A DNA stretch of 17,769 bases from Gemmatimonadales bacterium. GTDB lineage: Bacteria > Gemmatimonadota > Gemmatimonadetes > Palauibacterales > Palauibacteraceae. The stretch is taken from NCBI GenBank assembly GCA_030636765.1, contig DAOVWI010000030.1:1-17769 (forward strand), in the 5' to 3' direction. The position numbers and the translations under genes were made by a program. Below the pieces are notes generated by a model. That model was not told the DNA's origin, ran no database searches, and saw only the letters and a program-made list of their open reading frames with translations. Below are positions 13,448-17,769 of this stretch, in pieces. Position 1 is the stretch's first letter; each line of letters starts with the position of its first letter.

Positions 13448-14973
13448 CCCCCTGCCTTCCAGTCGGCCGCACCCGGCCGGAAAGCCCGCTGCCAGCCACT
13501 CAGCTGGCCGTCTTCCGTCGGCCCGAGCGGACGGATCGGAATCATGGGTGCGCCGTGCCGCTCCTCTTCGAGAAGCACCGCCGCGATGGTGGCGGCATCG
13601 AGCAACTCCTCCTCCACTCCCGCGAGCAGCTCGGGGTGATCCTCCACGTAGCGGATCGAGATGCGGCCCTCGTGGAAATCGGCTTCGCCCATGACGGCAA
13701 TGTGGAATGGCTGCGTCGTGCGGACGCCCGCCACATGAAGCTCGAGAAGGGCACGCCGCATGCGGGCGATCGCCTGATCCCGGTCGCCGGCGTGCACGAT
13801 CAGCTTCGCCAGCAGAGGGTCGTAGTGCGGGCCGACGTCGAATCCCGTCGAGACGCCCGAGTCCCACCGAACGCCGGGCCCGCCCGGCGGTTCCAGCTCC
13901 CGGATCCGACCGACGGAAGGAAGAAATCCGTTGACCGGATCCTCCCCGCTGATGCGGCACTCGATGGAGTGACCGATGGGCCACGCCGGATCGGGCTCCC
14001 AACCCAGCGGCTCGCCGGCCGCCAGACGGATCTGCTCCTGTACGATATCCACCCCCGTGACCATCTCGGTGACAGGGTGCTCTACCTGAAGGCGCGTATT
14101 CATCTCGAGGAAGAAGAACTCCCCCTCGACGTAGAGGAACTCCACGGTGCCGGCGCTCTCGTAGCCCACCGCGCGGACTGCCTCCAGCGCCACACGGCCC
14201 ATCCGGTCACGCAGCTCCGCGTCGACGACGGGCGCCGGAGCTTCCTCGATCAGCTTCTGGTGACGCCGCTGGATGGAGCACTCCCGCTCGCCAAGATGCA
14301 CCGCGTTCCCAAGCCGGTCCGCGAGTACCTGGATCTCGATGTGGCGGGGCCGATCCAAAAAACGCTCCAGATAAACCCTTGGATCACCGAACGCCTGCTC
14401 GGCCTCGCTCCGGGCTCTCGTGAACGCGCTCGCAAGCTCGTCCGGCTCGCTCACCACCCGCATCCCCTTGCCGCCGCCGCCCGCCACCGCCTTCAGCATC
14501 ACCGGAAAACCGACCTCGTTCGCGGCCTGCCGGGCCTCCTCTTCCGTGGCAACCCATTCCGAGCCGGGGATGACCGGGACGCCGGCGTCTCGCATGAGGG
14601 CTCTCGCCCGCGTCTTCTCCCCCATGGCCTCGATCGCCTCGGGAGGCGGCCCGATGAAGATCAGCCCGGCGGCCAACACATCGCTCGCGAAAACGGCGTT
14701 CTCCGCCAGGAAGCCGTAACCGGGGTGGATGGCCTGCGAGCCGGTGAGCCGCGCGGCATCGATCAGCTTGCCCCCGTCGAGGTAGCTCTCGCTCGCCCGC
14801 GCCGGACCGATCGGGACGGTCACATCGGCCAGCACGACGTGGGGCGCGAGCCGATCGGGCTCCGAGTAGACCGCCACGGATTCGATGCCCATCTCCCGAC
14901 AGGCACGGACCACGCGCACGGCGATCTCGCCCCGGTTGGCGACCAGGATCCGGGAAAGGGACAGCTCGCTCAA
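13444..14973 (-). CDS. Biotin carboxylase subunit of acyl-CoA (propionyl-CoA) carboxylase
   Basis: This 509-residue ATP-grasp enzyme carboxylates the biotin of the carrier protein using bicarbonate and ATP. It has the N-terminal SRILVANRGEIAVRVVRAC (7-25), IHPGYGFLAENAVFA, the glycine-rich ATP loop GGGGKGMR (165-172), LGERECSIQRRHQKLIEEAP and FLEMNTRLQVEHPVTE. The last 50 residues (LEEERHGAP, LSGWQRAFRPG) go beyond a plain AccC and resemble the beginning of the BT domain of PCC alpha chains, which continues in the next gene. The start is a TTG overlapping the carboxyltransferase stop as TTGA. No Shine-Dalgarno sequence is visible, so translation is probably coupled. It could also be labelled accC, but the context points to propionyl-CoA. 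Confidence 0.95.
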   Translation of the reverse strand: MSELSLSRILVANRGEIAVRVVRACREMGIESVAVYSEPDRLAPHVVLADVTVPIGPARASESYLDGGKLIDAARLTGSQAIHPGYGFLAENAVFASDVLAAGLIFIGPPPEAIEAMGEKTRARALMRDAGVPVIPGSEWVATEEEARQAANEVGFPVMLKAVAGGGGKGMRVVSEPDELASAFTRARSEAEQAFGDPRVYLERFLDRPRHIEIQVLADRLGNAVHLGERECSIQRRHQKLIEEAPAPVVDAELRDRMGRVALEAVRAVGYESAGTVEFLYVEGEFFFLEMNTRLQVEHPVTEMVTGVDIVQEQIRLAAGEPLGWEPDPAWPIGHSIECRISGEDPVNGFLPSVGRIRELEPPGGPGVRWDSGVSTGFDVGPHYDPLLAKLIVHAGDRDQAIARMRRALLELHVAGVRTTQPFHIAVMGEADFHEGRISIRYVEDHPELLAGVEEELLDAATIAAVLLEEERHGAPMIPIRPLGPTEDGQLSGWQRAFRPGAADWKAGG

Positions 14974-16520
14974 AGGGGGATGTTGCCGTGCTTCTTGGGC
15001 GGGTTCCGATCCCGCTTGTTCGCGAGCGCCCCTAGACCGGAGATCAGGTGCTCCCGCGTGTGCCGTGGATCGATGATGTCGTCCACGTATCCCCGCGCGG
15101 CAGCATGGTACGGATTCGCGAACCTCTCCCGGTAGCTCCTCTCGAGCTCGGCCGTCTTCTCATCCGGGTCCTGCGCCGCGTCGATCTCCTTCCGATGCAG
15201 GATCTCCACGGCGCCCTTGGGTCCCATGACGGCGATCTCGGCGGTGGGCCAGGCGAGGTTGAGATCGCCCCGGATGTGTTTGGACGCCATGACGTCGTAC
15301 GCGCCACCGTACGCTTTCCGGGTGATCACGGTGAGCTTGGGGACGGTCGCCTCACAGTACGCGTACAGCAGCTTGGCGCCGTGCTTGATGATCCCCCCGT
15401 GCTCCTGTCCGATCCCGGGGAGGAAGCCCGGCACGTCGACGAACGTGACAATCGGGATGTTGAAGGCGTCGCAGAAGCGCACGAAGCGCGCACCTTTGAG
15501 GCTCGCATCGATGTCGAGAACACCGGCGAGAACGGCCGGCTGGTTTCCCACGATGCCGACCGGCCTACCTCCCAATCGGGCGAAGCCCACTAGGATGTTG
15601 CGTGCATACTCCCGATGAACCTCGAAGAACTCACCGCCATCCACGATGCGCCGCAGTACGTCATGCATGTCGTACGGCTTGCTCGGATGATCCGGCACGA
15701 TGTCCAGGAGCTCTTCGGCCCCCTGCTCGGGAGCCTCTTCCGGCTCACGAACGGGAGGTGCCTCGGTGTTGTTCGAGGGGAGGAAGGAGAGGAGCGCGCG
15801 GACGCCCCGGAGCGCCGATACCTCATCGCCATAGGCGAAGTGCGAGACGCCAGAGGTTCGGGAGTGGACCCCGGCTCCGCCCAACTCGTCAAAGCTCACA
15901 TCCTCGTGCGTGACCGTCTTCACGACGTTGGGTCCGGTCACGAACATGTGGCTGATGCCCTCGACCATGAAGATGAAGTCCGTGATGGCCGGCGAGTACA
16001 CCGCTCCGCCCGCGCAGGGACCCAGGATCACGCTGATCTGCGGTATGACACCCGAAGCCAGCGTGTTCCGCAGAAAAAGGTCCGCGTACCCCCCCAGCGA
16101 AGCCACGCCCTCCTGGATGCGCGCTCCACCCGAGTCGTTAAGGCCAATCAGCGGAACACCCGCCTTGAGAGCCCCGTCCATCAGCTTCACGAGTTTCTCC
16201 GCGTGTGCCTCCGAGAGCGATCCGCCGAAGACCGTGAAGTCCTGGCTGAAAACGTGGACGATTCTCCCGTCGATCGCGCCGTAGCCGGTGACCACTCCAT
16301 CCCCCGGATACCGCTGCTCGGCCAGCCCGAAGTCGGTGCACCGATGCTCGACGAATCGGTCCAGCTCCACGAACGAGCCGGGATCCAGGAGCAAGTCCAG
16401 CCGCTCTCTGGCGCTGAGCTTCCCCTTCGCGTGTTGCCTCTCCAGACGCTCCCGGCCGCCGCCCTCCTGGCTGGCGCGCCGCCGCTCCTCCAGCTCATGG
16501 AGCTTGGCTCGCATCGTCAT
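14970..16520 (-). CDS. pccB: Propionyl-CoA carboxylase beta (carboxyltransferase) subunit
   Basis: This 516-residue protein is a fused carboxyltransferase of the PccB/AccD5 type that moves the carboxyl group from biotin to an acyl-CoA. It has GKLSARERLDLLLDPGSFVE (33-52), SGGARIQEGVASLGGY, GPCAGGAVYSPA with an oxyanion glycine pair (171-172), and PGFLPGIGQEHGGIIKHGAK (364-383). Next is RKAYGGAYDVMASK (401-414), whose Asp409 corresponds to the residue that favours propionyl-CoA in actinobacterial PccB. The downstream mutase agrees with a methylmalonyl-CoA product. I chose the ATG at 16520, with GGAGG five bases upstream; the ATG at 16514 is also possible. An ATG at 16604 is open but reads through an Arg-rich stretch inside the upstream gene. 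Confidence 0.96.
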   Translation of the reverse strand: MTMRAKLHELEERRRASQEGGGRERLERQHAKGKLSARERLDLLLDPGSFVELDRFVEHRCTDFGLAEQRYPGDGVVTGYGAIDGRIVHVFSQDFTVFGGSLSEAHAEKLVKLMDGALKAGVPLIGLNDSGGARIQEGVASLGGYADLFLRNTLASGVIPQISVILGPCAGGAVYSPAITDFIFMVEGISHMFVTGPNVVKTVTHEDVSFDELGGAGVHSRTSGVSHFAYGDEVSALRGVRALLSFLPSNNTEAPPVREPEEAPEQGAEELLDIVPDHPSKPYDMHDVLRRIVDGGEFFEVHREYARNILVGFARLGGRPVGIVGNQPAVLAGVLDIDASLKGARFVRFCDAFNIPIVTFVDVPGFLPGIGQEHGGIIKHGAKLLYAYCEATVPKLTVITRKAYGGAYDVMASKHIRGDLNLAWPTAEIAVMGPKGAVEILHRKEIDAAQDPDEKTAELERSYRERFANPYHAAARGYVDDIIDPRHTREHLISGLGALANKRDRNPPKKHGNIPL

Positions 16521-16525
16521 CGATG

Positions 16526-16530
16526 CCTCC
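16526..16530 (-). promoter_or_regulatory. Shine-Dalgarno sequence of pccB
   Basis: GGAGG on the minus strand lies 5 nt before the ATG at 16520 and 11 nt before the ATG at 16514, in the 28-nt gap after the binding-protein-like gene. It argues against the upstream ATG at 16604. Confidence 0.6.
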
Positions 16531-16548
16531 GCTCGCAGATTCGCAGCG

Positions 16549-17769
16549 TCACCCGCCCTCCTTCTCGGCCTCGGCGCGCCGCGCCGCTTCCTCGGCCTCC
16601 ACATCGCGCCATGTCAGTAGCGATGCGACATCGAGGAGATAGAGAGCACCATCACGCAACGCCCGAATCAGGGTTCGTCGCACCACCGTCGAACTCCCCG
16701 GATCGAGCCGGAAGAGGCCCGTCGCACCCGCGACTTCAAGCTCCCGCGCTGCGCGCGAAACCCGCGCCGCGTCCCCGGTCCCGGAACGCGCAATGGCGGT
16801 CAAGACCACCCGCATCGCATCGTATCCGAGAGCTGGCAGCATATTGTCTCGCAAGGATTTGCGGTAGTGCATCTCATATAGATCCTCAAATGTCGCCCAG
16901 GGGGAGGCCTCGGCCGTCCGGTCCACGTACGTCCCCACGATCCAAGCATTGCCCAGAGTGCCCTCCAGCCGACGCAGTACGTCGGGCTCTCCCCACAGCG
17001 CGCTTCCGGCGATGATCCTCCCCTCGACACCGTAGTAGGGGATCTGCGGCGTGAGTTGAAGTACGGTTGGCCCGACATCCGCATCCACGAAGATCGCCTG
17101 CGGCGCGGCCGCGGCGATCCGATCGATCGGACCTCGGAATGTCGTCGTGTCAGGGCGGTATGCGCTGGATGCCACGACCTGGGCTCCCACCTCCTGGGCC
17201 GCCTCCTCGAACGACCGATACGAGCTCTGGCCGAGCGGTCCCAGCGGGTACAACACGGCAAGCCGTCTTAGGCCCGCATCGCCACCCAGGAAGCGCGCCA
17301 GGTCCCGCGCCACGTCGGCGTGCCGTCGCTGCCGCTCCCAAAGCGTGAAGGCGTTCCTTTCCGGCTCCCGCACATCCGTCGCCGTCGGGCTGATGAGGAG
17401 GAGTTTGGAGTCACGCCGGCTTCGGGCGGCCTCGGCGAAAGCGTCCGAACGCATCGGTCCCACGATGGCGACGACGGCTTCCTTCTCCAGCCCGCGGACC
17501 AGCGCCTCGACGTCCGCCACACCTGAGCTGTCGTCTCGAATCACCAGATCCACGGGGAGCGCGCCGGCCGCTCGGGCGTACTCGAGGAGTGCCACCCTGG
17601 CGCCCTCTTCGACGAGCTGACCCGCCGCCGCGAACCGACCCGTCCTGGGAATCACGAGTCCGACGCGGAGTCGTGCAGCCTCCCGGTACTCACCAGCAAG
17701 CACCTGCCGCGCCAGCTGGCGATCGGCCGACCACGCGTCCTCTTCCAGCACGCTCCTGGCCACGGCGGC
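16549..17769 (-). CDS. Type-I periplasmic binding-protein-like protein (Leu/Ile/Val-binding or LpoA-like), 5' end cut by window
   Basis: About 406 codons are visible and the frame runs off the window edge; the GTG at 17763 is probably internal. The visible part starts with a helical stretch (ADRQLARQVLAGEYREAARL) that may be the end of a TPR-like region. A Peripla_BP fold follows: LRVGLVIPRTGRFAAAGQLV, VVAIVGPMRSDAFAEAA, LLLISPTATD, RLAVLYPLGPLGQSSY and LPALGYDAMRVVLTAI. It resembles substrate-binding proteins of branched-chain amino-acid ABC transporters and the related LpoA-type penicillin-binding-protein activators. No transporter genes are nearby, and the N-terminus that would carry a signal peptide is missing. 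The C-terminal tail is Glu/Ala/Arg-rich. It ends 28 nt before pccB. Confidence 0.8.
   Translation of the reverse strand, partial: AAVARSVLEEDAWSADRQLARQVLAGEYREAARLRVGLVIPRTGRFAAAGQLVEEGARVALLEYARAAGALPVDLVIRDDSSGVADVEALVRGLEKEAVVAIVGPMRSDAFAEAARSRRDSKLLLISPTATDVREPERNAFTLWERQRRHADVARDLARFLGGDAGLRRLAVLYPLGPLGQSSYRSFEEAAQEVGAQVVASSAYRPDTTTFRGPIDRIAAAAPQAIFVDADVGPTVLQLTPQIPYYGVEGRIIAGSALWGEPDVLRRLEGTLGNAWIVGTYVDRTAEASPWATFEDLYEMHYRKSLRDNMLPALGYDAMRVVLTAIARSGTGDAARVSRAARELEVAGATGLFRLDPGSSTVVRRTLIRALRDGALYLLDVASLLTWRDVEAEEAARRAEAEKEGG

Noticed and set aside
13555..15135. A 526-codon open frame on the plus strand opposite the biotin carboxylase gene
   Set aside because: Same reasoning: long antisense frames are common in high-GC genes, and this one lacks family similarity.
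16521..16604. Extended start of pccB at the ATG at 16604
   Set aside because: The added residues are Arg/Pro-rich out-of-frame sequence of the preceding gene, while a GGAGG sits correctly before the ATG at 16520.
1..17769. tRNA or rRNA genes, CRISPR arrays, insertion sequences, phage or defence genes
   Set aside because: Coding genes fill nearly the whole window. No repeats, transposase motifs or tRNA-like segments were seen in the short gaps.

Overview
This is a compact, GC-rich bacterial chromosomal segment. Every gene I can support lies on the minus strand, so it is transcribed from high to low coordinates. I see 20 protein-coding genes, two of them cut by the window edges. There are no RNA genes, mobile elements, CRISPR arrays or phage genes. 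Genes mostly overlap by 1 to 20 nt (GTGA, TTGA, ATGA and TGATG junctions) or sit a few bases apart, and only three gaps exceed 50 nt. I see no stem-loop followed by a U tract on the minus strand, so long polycistronic transcription is plausible.

Layout in transcription order. (1) 17769-16549: a type-I periplasmic binding-protein-like protein, 5' end outside the window. (2) 16520-11406: a propionyl-CoA to succinyl-CoA block, with the carboxyltransferase beta subunit, biotin carboxylase, biotin carrier protein and the catalytic subunit of methylmalonyl-CoA mutase. (3) 11342-9369: an FmdB-type zinc-ribbon protein and argS. (4) 9312-7367: a PfkB-family kinase coupled to purM. (5) 7370-3813: the riboflavin genes ribD, ribE, ribBA and ribH, coupled to purM at the front and to nusB (3816-3391) at the back. 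(6) 3374-2253: a GT4 glycosyltransferase whose conserved N-terminus has no ATG, GTG or TTG start. (7) 2226-1: a carbon and energy signalling block with a short hibernation factor (hpf), HPr kinase/phosphorylase (hprK) and mannose-type PTS IIA, IIB and the first codons of IIC.

The genes are ordinary metabolism and housekeeping. The unifying themes are odd-chain and branched-chain carbon flow into succinyl-CoA, purine supply (PurM) feeding the GTP-dependent riboflavin pathway, and HprK-PTS control of carbon use. The organism is probably a high-GC Gram-negative-type bacterium. HprK, a mannose-family PTS, short HPF and a split propionyl-CoA carboxylase with a stand-alone mutase subunit suggest Gemmatimonadota or a neighbouring, perhaps uncultivated, phylum. 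This placement is inference without any search.

I found no evidence of a wholly new system. The observations most worth checking are the non-canonical start of the glycosyltransferase, a His-to-Gln change at a metal-ligand position in the DHBP synthase half of RibBA, the splitting of the carboxylase alpha chain inside its BT domain, the absence of a B12-binding mutase partner, and an inverted repeat between the mutase gene and fmdB.
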